From NCBI RefSeq assembly GCF_003671715.1, contig NZ_RAIF01000025.1, positions 240,815 through 294,827 on the forward strand: a stretch of DNA of 54,013 nt. Reading direction: 5' to 3'. Positions 43,421 to 51,335 of this stretch are shown here, in pieces; positions within the stretch are counted from its first letter, which is position 1, and every line of letters begins with the position of its first letter. Origin of the DNA: Streptomyces sp. E2N166 (lineage in GTDB: Bacteria > Actinomycetota > Actinomycetes > Streptomycetales > Streptomycetaceae). The position numbers and the translations under genes are program-made. Below the pieces are notes generated by a model that worked only from the letters and a program-made list of their open reading frames with translations, did no database searches and was not told the origin of the DNA.

Positions 43421-43843
43421 ATGACCGCCACCGCCACCGGTACGCCGGCCGTCGCCAACGCCGCCGACTTCGACGTCATGCGCCGCAACGCGCACTCCGT
43501 CGCCGTCGCCTTCACCGTCGCCGAGGCCGCCGCCGACCCCGCCGTCGCCGGCCACTACCCGGGCTTTCCGGTGCTGCCCGGCCTCTATCTCGTCGAGGCG
43601 GTCGACCGCGCCGTCCAGGAGTGGGCGGGACCCGCCCGCGAGGCCGGCCTGGTCGCCATGGACCGGTGCCGCTTCCGCCACCCCGTCCACCCGGGCGACC
43701 GGGTGTTCGCCGCCGCCGAGGTCACCGAGACGACGGAGGGTTTGCAGGTCAAGGGCACCGTGACCACCAACCGTGGCCGGGTCGCCGATCTGCGGCTGCG
43801 GTACCGGATCGCGGCCGGCCCCGCATTTATAGGGCCGGGATAG
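43421..43843 (+). CDS. FabZ-type hotdog dehydratase (DH3)
   Basis: A 140-residue hotdog protein with AGHYPGFPVLPGLYLVEAVD; His45 and Glu59 have FabZ spacing. It is clearly a paralogue of DH1 (same GHYPGFPV block and MDRCRFRHPVHPGDRV end). RBS AGGAGGG is 9 bases upstream of ATG 43421. Its last codons and stop contain the TATAG/GATAG repeat of the next promoter. Confidence 0.9.
   Translation: MTATATGTPAVANAADFDVMRRNAHSVAVAFTVAEAAADPAVAGHYPGFPVLPGLYLVEAVDRAVQEWAGPAREAGLVAMDRCRFRHPVHPGDRVFAAAEVTETTEGLQVKGTVTTNRGRVADLRLRYRIAAGPAFIGPG
43828..43843 (+). promoter_or_regulatory. TATAG-N6-GATAG direct repeat upstream of the FAAL operon
   Basis: TATAG 43828-43832 and GATAG 43839-43843, 11 bases apart and 56 bases before the FAAL start. 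The second copy includes the DH3 stop codon, so the site is inside the preceding gene. Confidence 0.55.
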
Positions 43844-43898
43844 CCGTGCCGACGAGGGTGGGCCCACCAGTCGGCTTCGAACGCAGGAGGAGTGGCAC

Positions 43899-45566
43899 GT
43901 GATCTGCTTCGACGGGTACGTGAGCGGATTCCGGCGCCGGGTCGCGGAGCATCCGGACCGCACCGCCGTCCGCTTCGCCTCCGCGGACACCGCCACGGAC
44001 GAACGGGTCAGCTACGCCCGGCTGGACGTCGACGCCCGGTCGGTGGCCCAGTGGCTCGCCTCCCGCACCTCCCCCGGCCAGCGGGTGCTGCTCGCCTTCC
44101 ACCCCGGTACCGGATTCATCCGGGCCTTCCTCGGGTGCCTGTACGCGGGAGTGATCCCGGTGCCCGTACCGGCGCAGGGCGGGCACAGCACGCAGGAGGC
44201 CCGCATCCACGGCATCGAGGCGGACAGCGGCGCGAGCCTGATCCTCGACGACGCGACGCTCGAACAGGCCGTGGCCACCGATGTGCTCGGCTGGACGCCG
44301 CCCGCCGTACTGCCGCGGCTGCCCGCCTTCCTCCAGTACACCTCCGGCTCGACCAGTGAGCCCAAGGGAGTGGTGGTCTCCCACGCCGCCCTGGTCCACA
44401 ACATCGAGCTGATGCGCACCAGTCACGGCTGGCACGGCGGGCAGACCTGGTGCAGCTGGCTGCCCGCGTACCACGACATGGGGCTCATCGCGATGATGCT
44501 CACACCCCTCTACCTCGGCGGCACCGCGGTCCTGATGCCGCCCACCGACTTCCTCAAACGGCCCGTCTCCTGGCTGCGGCTGATCGACCGGACCGGCGCC
44601 GCCATCAGCTGCGCCCCGAACTTCGCGTACGACCTGTGCGCGCGGCGGCTGACCGACGACCAGGTCGCCGGCCTCGACCTGTCGCGCTGGACGCACGCCT
44701 GCAACGGCGCCGAGCCGGTCGACGCCGCGACCCTGGCCCGCTTCGCCGCCCGTTTCGCACCGGCCGGGCTGCGCCCCGAGGCGCTGCTGCCCGGCTACGG
44801 ACTGGCCGAGTCGACGCTGTTCGTGACCGGTACCCGGGTGGAGACACCCCCGGTGGTCACCACGGTGGACGGCGCCGCCCTCGCCGCCGGACGCCTCACC
44901 GGGGCCCGCGCGGACGCGGCCGGACAGGAACTGGTGAGCAGCGGCATCGTGCGCGGCCTGGAGGTGCGGATCGTCGATCCCGCGACGGCCCGGGTCCTCC
45001 CGGACGGGGAGATCGGCGAGATCTGGATCCGCGGCGAGAGCCTCGCGCTGGGCTACTGGGCGCGCGAGGAGGAGACCCGGCGCACCTTCGACGCCACCGC
45101 CGCCGGGCTGGGCGGCGGCTTCCTGCGCACCGGCGACCTCGGGGCCCTCTTCGGCGGCGAACTGTACGTCACCGGCCGCATCAAGGAAATGATCATCGTG
45201 CACGGACGGAACCTCTATCCGCACGACATCGAGCGGGAGATCGGCGCCCTGGAGGAGGAGTTCGGGAATCTCCCGGCCGCCGCCTTCGCCGTCCCGCAGG
45301 GCCCGCACGAGGAGATCGTCGTCACCCAGGAGGTACGGGCGGGCCGGCGCGGCGAGGACGAGCTGCGCCACCTGGCGACCAGTGCGCGGACCCGGCTGGG
45401 CCGGCGCCTCGGGGTCAGGGTCGGCGCCGTCGCCCTGGTGCGGGTCGGCGAGGTGCGTCGCACGACCAGCGGCAAGATCCGGCGCACCCTCATGCGGGAG
45501 CTCTACCTCAAGGACGCGCTGGCGCACGCCGGGGCGCCCCGGACCCGGAAGGCGGACAGCCGGTGA
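43899..45566 (+). CDS. Fatty-acyl-AMP ligase (FAAL)
   Basis: A 555-residue adenylating enzyme. Core A3 loop YTSGSTSEPKGVVVSHAA, A5 PGYGLAEST, FRTGDLG-like LRTGDLGAL and C-terminal catalytic Lys region RTTSGKIRR are present. The segment YVTGRIKEMIIVHGRNLYPH is typical of FAALs, which make acyl-AMP and load it on an ACP, not CoA. The probable substrate is the acid released from the PKS, and ACP3 the acceptor. GTG 43899 follows AGGAGG by 8 bases. Confidence 0.93.
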   Translation: MICFDGYVSGFRRRVAEHPDRTAVRFASADTATDERVSYARLDVDARSVAQWLASRTSPGQRVLLAFHPGTGFIRAFLGCLYAGVIPVPVPAQGGHSTQEARIHGIEADSGASLILDDATLEQAVATDVLGWTPPAVLPRLPAFLQYTSGSTSEPKGVVVSHAALVHNIELMRTSHGWHGGQTWCSWLPAYHDMGLIAMMLTPLYLGGTAVLMPPTDFLKRPVSWLRLIDRTGAAISCAPNFAYDLCARRLTDDQVAGLDLSRWTHACNGAEPVDAATLARFAARFAPAGLRPEALLPGYGLAESTLFVTGTRVETPPVVTTVDGAALAAGRLTGARADAAGQELVSSGIVRGLEVRIVDPATARVLPDGEIGEIWIRGESLALGYWAREEETRRTFDATAAGLGGGFLRTGDLGALFGGELYVTGRIKEMIIVHGRNLYPHDIEREIGALEEEFGNLPAAAFAVPQGPHEEIVVTQEVRAGRRGEDELRHLATSARTRLGRRLGVRVGAVALVRVGEVRRTTSGKIRRTLMRELYLKDALAHAGAPRTRKADSR

Positions 45567-47335
45567 CCACGGCGGCCACGACAGCGACCACGGCCGGGGA
45601 GTGGACCCCCTACGGGCTCACCGAGGAGCTGGAGGGCCGGTTCGGCGACCCCCACGACGCGGCCCTGGAGTTCTCCTTCGCCCGGCTCGGCGCGCTGGAC
45701 CGGGCGGAGGCGTTCCCGGCCGAGGTGTGCCGGCAGCTCGACGCGCTCGGCCTGCCGAAGTGGTTCGTGCCCGCGCACCTGGGCGGAGAACTGCGCTCCA
45801 GCGAGGAACTGCTGCAAATCATCCGCACGCTGGGCCGTCGCGACTTCACCGTCGCGCTCGCGCACACCAAGACGTATCTCGGCGCGGTCTCGGTCTGGGT
45901 GGGCGGCACCGCCGAGCAGGCGGCATGGCTGGCCGGGCGGGTCATGGGCGGCGCGGTGGTCTCGCTCGCGCTGACGGAGCAGTCGCACGGCAGCGACCTG
46001 CTGGCCGGCGAACTGACCGCCGAGCGCACCCGGACGGGCGGCTACCGGCTCGACGGCGAGAAGTGGCTGATCAACAACGCCACCCGGGCCGACCTGGTGA
46101 CCGTTCTCGCCCGTACCGACCCGGCCGGCGGCGCCCGCGGCTTCAGCCTCTTCCTCGTCGACAAGGCCCGGATGACCGAGGGGAGTTGGCGCCCGGTACC
46201 GGCGCTGCCCACCCACGGGGTGCGCGGCGCCGACATCAGCGGGATCGCCTTCTCGGGCGCCGAGATCCCCGCGTCGGCGCGGATCGGCGCCGAGGGCGCG
46301 GGACTCGAGATCATCCTCAAGGGCTTCCAGATCACCCGCACGCTCTGCTCCGCGATGACGCTGGGCATGGCCGGACAGGCCCTGGGCGTCGCGGTCGCCT
46401 TCGCCGAGCGGCACGAGCTGTACGGGCGGCGGCTCGCCGATCTTCCGCAGGCCGGCCGCACCCTCGCCGAGGCCTACGCCGACCTGCTCGCCGTAGAGGC
46501 CGTCAGCCTGGTCGCCACCCGCGGCATCCACACCCTCACCGGGGAGCAGAGCGCCGTGTCGGCCGTCGTGAAGTACCTGGTGCCGACCGTCGGCGACCAG
46601 CTGATCGCCGGCCTGCGGCAGGTCCTCGGGGCGCGCGCCATGCTCGTCGCGGACCACGCCGAGGGCACGTTCCAGAAGATCGAACGCGATCACAGGATCG
46701 TCGGCATCTTCGACGGCAGCACCGTCGTCAACCTCAACTACCTCATCAACCAGTTCCCGGTCCTCGTCCGCGGCTGGCGCGGCGGGCACACCGACCCGGC
46801 CGGCGTCGCCGCCTCCGCCCGGCTCGACGCACCGCCCCCCGCGCTCGACCCGGGCGCCCTGACCCTGTACGCCCGGTCCGGCTGCAGCGTCGTACAGGCG
46901 CTGCCGGCCGCCGTCGGCCGGGTCCGTGACCGGGAACCGGACAGCGCGGTGGCCGCGCAGGCCGGGCGGCTGCTCGTGCTGGCCGGGGAACTGCACGACG
47001 AACTCGCCGCCCACCGGCCCTCCGCCCGCGACGTGCCCGAACGGGCCTTCGCCCTCGCTCGCGACTACACGCTGCTCTACGCGGCCTCGGCCGCCCTGCA
47101 CCTGTGGCTGGAGAACCCCGCCGGACGCTGGTCCGACACCGGCTGGCTGGAAGCCGTACTCACCCGGCTGCTGCGGCAGCTGAGCGGTGAGCCCGATCTC
47201 GACGACGTGGACGGACCGGCCCTGGACCGGCTGCTGCCGACCCTGCGCCGACAGCACCGCGAAGGGCTGCTGTTCTCGCTGTTGCACTGCGAACTGGCCG
47301 AGGCCGCGGGCCGTCCGGCCCAGGAGGGGTCATGA
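45563..47335 (+). CDS. Long acyl-CoA dehydrogenase-like protein 1
   Basis: A 590-residue flavoprotein, about 200 longer than classical acyl-CoA dehydrogenases. It has the substrate/FAD region LALTEQSHGSDLLAGELTAE, EKWLINNATRADL and VVKYLVPTVGDQLIAGLRQV. The usual catalytic Glu of the Y-E-G-T motif is replaced by Asp384 in VGIFDGSTVV. A C-terminal helical extension follows. It may desaturate the ACP3-bound acyl chain. GTG overlaps the FAAL stop. Confidence 0.88.
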   Translation: MTTAATTATTAGEWTPYGLTEELEGRFGDPHDAALEFSFARLGALDRAEAFPAEVCRQLDALGLPKWFVPAHLGGELRSSEELLQIIRTLGRRDFTVALAHTKTYLGAVSVWVGGTAEQAAWLAGRVMGGAVVSLALTEQSHGSDLLAGELTAERTRTGGYRLDGEKWLINNATRADLVTVLARTDPAGGARGFSLFLVDKARMTEGSWRPVPALPTHGVRGADISGIAFSGAEIPASARIGAEGAGLEIILKGFQITRTLCSAMTLGMAGQALGVAVAFAERHELYGRRLADLPQAGRTLAEAYADLLAVEAVSLVATRGIHTLTGEQSAVSAVVKYLVPTVGDQLIAGLRQVLGARAMLVADHAEGTFQKIERDHRIVGIFDGSTVVNLNYLINQFPVLVRGWRGGHTDPAGVAASARLDAPPPALDPGALTLYARSGCSVVQALPAAVGRVRDREPDSAVAAQAGRLLVLAGELHDELAAHRPSARDVPERAFALARDYTLLYAASAALHLWLENPAGRWSDTGWLEAVLTRLLRQLSGEPDLDDVDGPALDRLLPTLRRQHREGLLFSLLHCELAEAAGRPAQEGS

Positions 47336-49062
47336 GCGAGACGATCACGCACGCACCCGGGCCGGTGCCCGCGGCGACCGCGGCCGACCCGGACCACCGG
47401 GTGCGCACCGCCGCCCTCGAACGCCTCGTCGGGCCCGCCGGTGATCCCGGCAACCCGCTGGGCACCGCCGCCGTGCTCGCCGCGGACGAACAGGGCGAAC
47501 TGTCCGCCGAGGGCGAGCGGCTGCTCACCGGATACGGCCTCAACGCCGAGTTCGTGCCCCGCGCCCTGGGCGGCCGCTTCACCCAGGCCGACGGGTTCGC
47601 GCACCTCATGCGCACCGTCTTCCGGCGCGACTGCTCCCTCGGCATCGGCTACGGCGTCACCAGCTTCATCGCCGGCCTGCCCATCTGGGCGTCGGGCTCC
47701 GCCGCGCAGCAGCGGCGGGCCGCCGACATCCTGCTGTCCGGCGGCCGCGTCGTCGCCGCGTACACCGAACTCGCCCACGGCAGCGACTTCTCCCGCGTCG
47801 GCCTCACCGCCACCCCCGCGCCCGAGGGCCTGCGGCTGCGGGGCGGCAAGCAGCTCGTGAACAACGTCTCGCGGGCCGAGGCCGCCGTGGTGTTCGCCCG
47901 CACCAGCGACCGACCGGGCAGCCGCAGCCACTCCCACCTCCTGGTCGACCTCGACCGGCTGCCCGCCGACGCGGTGCGCCGCGACATCCGCTACCCGACG
48001 TCGGGCGTCCGCGGCTGCCTGCTCGGCGGCATCGAGTTCGACGACTGCCCGGTGCCCGCCGACTCCGTGCTCGGCACACCCGGCGGCGCCATGGAGACCG
48101 TGCTGCGCGCCTTCCAGGTGACCCGCAGCGTGCTGCCCGGCATGGTCGTCGGCATCGGTGACACGCAGTTGCGGGCCGCGCTCGGCTTCGGGCTCGGACG
48201 GCGCCTGTACGGCCGGCCCGTCGCCGGGCTCCCGTACCCGCGCGCCACGCTGGTGGGGGCCTTCGCCGACCTGCTGGTGTGCGACGCCCTGGCCACGGTC
48301 GGCGCCCGCTCGCTGCACCTGCTGCCGGGCGAGACCAGCGTGCAGTCCGCCGCCGTGAAGTACCTGGTTCCCAAGCTGCTCCAGGAGTCCTCGTACCGCC
48401 TCTCGGTGCTGCTGGGCGCCCGCAGCTACGTGCGCACCGGCCCGTACGCCGTCTTCCAGAAGGCCGCCCGCGACCTGCCCGTGGTGGCGCTCGCCCATGC
48501 CGGCAGCGCCGTCTGCCAGGCCACGATCGTGCCGCAGCTGCCGCGGCTCGCGGAGCGCGGCTGGTTCCGGCCCGGGGCCGCGCCCCCCGCGGCGCTGTTC
48601 CGCCCCGGCGACCCGCTGCCGCCCCTGGACCTCGCGCTGCTGGAACTCAACGCGCGCGGCCGGGACACCCTCAGCCGGGCCGTCACCGACACCGAGTACG
48701 ACGACCCCCGCGTGAACGCCCTGGCCCGGCTGTTCGCCGGCGAACTGCGGGGCATCGCGCGGCGCGCCGCCGAACTGCCGGCCCGGGACCGCACGGTGCT
48801 CGCCTCGCGCCGCGGGTTCCTGCTCGCCGACCGCTACGCGCACGTGCTCGCCGCCGCGGCCTGTCTCGGCGTGTGGCAGCACGGCGACGGCCCGCCGCGC
48901 GATCCGGCCTGGGTGATCTGCGCCCTGCACCGGCTCGCCGACCGTCTCGGCCTGAAGCCGGGGCCGCCGCCCCGGGACGCGGCCGAGGAGCTCCACACGG
49001 AGCTGCTCCACCGTCACGAAGAGCACCTCTCCTTCGACCTCATCCGCGCTCCGCTCGCCTGA
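47332..49062 (+). CDS. Long acyl-CoA dehydrogenase-like protein 2
   Basis: A 576-residue relative of the preceding protein, with YTELAHGSDFSRVGLTATPA, GGKQLVNNVSRAEAAVVFAR and AVKYLVPKLLQESSYRLSVL. At the catalytic base position it has Ala390 (LAHAGSAV), with His389 next to it, so it may be inactive or use another base. It probably forms a heterodimer with protein 1, as tandem dehydrogenases in lipopeptide clusters do. It is coupled to protein 1 by ATGA. Confidence 0.85.
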   Translation: MSETITHAPGPVPAATAADPDHRVRTAALERLVGPAGDPGNPLGTAAVLAADEQGELSAEGERLLTGYGLNAEFVPRALGGRFTQADGFAHLMRTVFRRDCSLGIGYGVTSFIAGLPIWASGSAAQQRRAADILLSGGRVVAAYTELAHGSDFSRVGLTATPAPEGLRLRGGKQLVNNVSRAEAAVVFARTSDRPGSRSHSHLLVDLDRLPADAVRRDIRYPTSGVRGCLLGGIEFDDCPVPADSVLGTPGGAMETVLRAFQVTRSVLPGMVVGIGDTQLRAALGFGLGRRLYGRPVAGLPYPRATLVGAFADLLVCDALATVGARSLHLLPGETSVQSAAVKYLVPKLLQESSYRLSVLLGARSYVRTGPYAVFQKAARDLPVVALAHAGSAVCQATIVPQLPRLAERGWFRPGAAPPAALFRPGDPLPPLDLALLELNARGRDTLSRAVTDTEYDDPRVNALARLFAGELRGIARRAAELPARDRTVLASRRGFLLADRYAHVLAAAACLGVWQHGDGPPRDPAWVICALHRLADRLGLKPGPPPRDAAEELHTELLHRHEEHLSFDLIRAPLA

Positions 49063-49091
49063 GCGGGGCGCCGTCCCACGGGAGTTCAGCC

Positions 49092-49376
49092 ATGTCCATC
49101 GCGTCCACCGGGCCCACCGCGCCCGACACCGTCCCCGCCGCCGACATCCGCGGCTGGCTCGTCGAACGGATCGCCTTCTACCTGGAGTGCTCCACCGAGG
49201 AGATCGCCGAGGACGCGCCGCTGGTCGACATCGGCCTCGACTCGGTCTACTCGCTCACCCTGTGCGGCGACGTCGAGGACCGCTTCGGGCTCACCGTCGA
49301 ACCGACCATGGCCTGGGACCACCCGACCGTCGGCGCGATCACCGCCCACCTCACGGAAGAGCTGGCCAGGCGGTGA
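49092..49376 (+). CDS. Acyl carrier protein 3 (FAAL acceptor)
   Basis: A 94-residue ACP/PCP-like protein with Ser51 in IGLDSVYSLTL and a peptidyl-carrier-like end (WDHPTVGAITAHLTEELARR). It is different from ACP1/ACP2 and lies between the dehydrogenases and the C domain, so it should carry the acyl chain from FAAL to the C domain. ATG 49092 has GGAG 9 bases upstream. Confidence 0.93.
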   Translation: MSIASTGPTAPDTVPAADIRGWLVERIAFYLECSTEEIAEDAPLVDIGLDSVYSLTLCGDVEDRFGLTVEPTMAWDHPTVGAITAHLTEELARR

Positions 49377-50713
49377 CCGCCGCGCTCCCGCTCTCCGCGG
49401 GCCAGGAAGCCATGTGGTTCCTGCACCGGCTCGCCCCCGCCAGCGCCGCGTACAACGTGGTCCTCGGCGTGCGCGTGCACAGCCCGCTCGACGCGGAGCG
49501 GCTGCGCCGCGCGGTGGCCGCCCTCGCCGGCCGCCACGAGCTGCTGAGCTCCGTGTACGAGGAGGAGGACGGGCAGCCGGTACGCCGGCCCGCGCCCGGC
49601 CTGCCCGTGCCGTTCGAGGTGCGCGAGGTGCCCGGCGGCACGGACGAGGAAGTGACCGCGCTCGCCCGCGAGGCCGGCGCCCGGCCCTTCGCGCTCCGCG
49701 ACGCCTGGCCGTTCCGGGTCGTACTGCTGCGCCGCGGACCCGCCGACGCGGCGCTCGTGGTCGCCGCCCACCACATCGCGAGCGACGCCACCAGCCAGTG
49801 GCTGATGCTGCGCGACCTCCTCGACGCGTACGCCCTCGGCGGCGGGCCGCTGCCCGCCCCCACCGTTCCGTACAGCCGGTACGTCGACCAGGAACGGGCG
49901 CTCGCCGGCAGCCCCGCCCGCGCCCGCGCCGAGCGGTACTGGGCCGGGCTCGGCCAGGGCACCACCGCCGCTACCCTGACCCCCGACCGGCCCGCCACCG
50001 GACCCGCGGCGCTGCGCGGCACGACCTACGTCCACCCGCTCGCCCCGGATCTCGCCGCCCGGCTGCCCGACGCGGCCGCGCACGCCGGGGTGACCCCCTT
50101 CGCGCTGCTGCTCGGCGCCTTCCAGGCCGCCGTGCACCGCTCCACCGGGCTCGACGACTTCCTCATCGGCTGCCCCGCGTCCAGCAGGATCGGCAAGGGC
50201 ACCGCCGACATGGTCGGCTATCTCGTCAGCTCCCTCGCCCTGCGCGCCCGCTTCGCCGCCGACACCACCATCGGCGACACCGTGAGCGAGGCCCACCTGG
50301 GTCTGCTCGCCGGTCTCGGGCGGCTGCGTCACCCCGTTCCCGTACCCAGGTTCGCGATGGCCGTGACACTGCTCGCGACCGACCGGCTGCCGGTCCCCGG
50401 ACTGGTCGGCGCGGCGGAACCGACCACCTACGGGGGACTGCGGCTGTCGCTCATCGATCTCCCGCACATGGAGGGCCAGTTCGACGTCAACGTCGAACTG
50501 CGCAGCAGCGCGGACGGGCTGACGGTCGTCCTGCGCTACGCCGACGAGCTGTTCGACCGGGAGACCGTCGAGCGGTTCGCCGCGGTGTGCACCCGCATGA
50601 TCGAGGCGGCGGTGGACGAGCCCACGGCGGTCGTCTCGCGCATTCCGCTGACCGCGGGCGACCAGCTCGCGGAACTGCTGAGCCTGGGCGACGGCCAGTA
50701 CGACGACTGGTGA
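49373..50713 (+). CDS. Free-standing NRPS condensation domain
   Basis: A 446-residue protein that is one complete C domain: C1 LSAGQEAMWFLHRL, C3 AAHHIASDATSQW (HHxxxDA: His133, His134, Asp138, with Ala in place of Gly), C4/C5 VDQERALA and GCPASSRIG, and later YADELFDRE. It has no A or T domain. GTG 49373 overlaps ACP3. It is suited to attach the ACP3-bound acyl chain to the first NRPS-bound amino acid, since the NRPS at 53675 starts without its own C domain. Confidence 0.92.
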   Translation: MTAALPLSAGQEAMWFLHRLAPASAAYNVVLGVRVHSPLDAERLRRAVAALAGRHELLSSVYEEEDGQPVRRPAPGLPVPFEVREVPGGTDEEVTALAREAGARPFALRDAWPFRVVLLRRGPADAALVVAAHHIASDATSQWLMLRDLLDAYALGGGPLPAPTVPYSRYVDQERALAGSPARARAERYWAGLGQGTTAATLTPDRPATGPAALRGTTYVHPLAPDLAARLPDAAAHAGVTPFALLLGAFQAAVHRSTGLDDFLIGCPASSRIGKGTADMVGYLVSSLALRARFAADTTIGDTVSEAHLGLLAGLGRLRHPVPVPRFAMAVTLLATDRLPVPGLVGAAEPTTYGGLRLSLIDLPHMEGQFDVNVELRSSADGLTVVLRYADELFDRETVERFAAVCTRMIEAAVDEPTAVVSRIPLTAGDQLAELLSLGDGQYDDW

Positions 50714-50746
50714 GCGCGGCACCCCCCACCCCCCGGGGCCTCGGGA

Positions 50747-50762
50747 TATAGGCCGTTTATGA
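50747..50762 (+). promoter_or_regulatory. Weak TATAG-N6-TATGA repeat upstream of the small membrane protein
   Basis: TATAG 50747-50751 and TATGA 50758-50762, 11 bases apart and 51 bases before ATG 50813. The second copy matches the other sites only in TAT, so this is the weakest of the four. Confidence 0.4.
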
Positions 50763-50812
50763 GAAGGCGGTGCCAGCGTGAACCCACCACCCCTACCGAC
50801 GAGGTCACCATC

Positions 50813-51127
50813 ATGAATCAGGCAACCGGGGCCGGCCGACGGCCGTTGGTCGAACGGATCACCCACTGGAGTGTCCGAAACCGGAAACGGGCAGCCTTCG
50901 GCTGGCTGGGTCTGGTTGTCCTCATCATCGCGATCGGTGCGGGCCTGGGTTCCACGAGCGCGACCTGGAAGATGCCGCGCGCCCTGCGCTGGCTGCCCGG
51001 CGTCAGCCTGGAGGGCAGCGACGACGATCCCGTCCCCGCCCCCGCGCCGGCGGCCGCCCCGGACGCCGAGCCGCTGCCGACGGCTCCCCTCCAGGAGCCG
51101 GCCGGACAGACGGCCGCCACGCGCTGA
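50813..51127 (+). CDS. Small membrane protein resembling the N-terminus of MMPL transporters
   Basis: A 104-residue protein: cytoplasmic basic start (LVERITHWSVRNRKRAAFGW), one TM at residues about 28-46 (GWLGLVVLIIAIGAGLG), then a Pro/Ala-rich outer tail. The start strongly resembles the first segment of MMPL/RND-type exporters of actinobacteria, but the rest of such a protein is missing. It has its own candidate operator upstream and a strong terminator downstream, so it is a separate unit and may be functional, not just a fragment. Confidence 0.75.
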   Translation: MNQATGAGRRPLVERITHWSVRNRKRAAFGWLGLVVLIIAIGAGLGSTSATWKMPRALRWLPGVSLEGSDDDPVPAPAPAAAPDAEPLPTAPLQEPAGQTAATR

Positions 51128-51190
51128 CGGCCCCTCCCTCCTCGGAAGAGCCCGCAGGAGTCCGCAAGAGCCGCACACATCCGGCACCTG

Positions 51191-51232
51191 AAGGAGCCGG
51201 GATACGCCACGACCGGCGTACCCCGGCTCCTT
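51191..51232 (+). terminator. Terminator after the small membrane protein gene
   Basis: An inverted repeat with an 11-bp outer stem (AAGGAGCCGGG with CCCGGCTCCTT), one A-C mismatch and a 6-bp inner stem (TACGCC with GGCGTA), loop ACGACC, followed by TCGCG. Strong for this genome. Confidence 0.8.
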
Positions 51233-51252
51233 TCGCGTGCCGACCCGCGCCG

Positions 51253-51268
51253 TATAGGGGCTGTATAG
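51253..51268 (+). promoter_or_regulatory. TATAG-N6-TATAG direct repeat upstream of the diaminopropionate/NRPS operon
   Basis: Two perfect TATAG copies (51253-51257, 51264-51268) 11 bases apart, just after the terminator and 68 bases before the SbnA-like start. The best-preserved of the four sites. Confidence 0.6.
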
Positions 51269-51335
51269 CGGTCCCGCACAGAATTCGAGGGTCAGGTCAG
51301 AGGTTTTCAACAGTGCCTGCCACGAAGGGACAACC

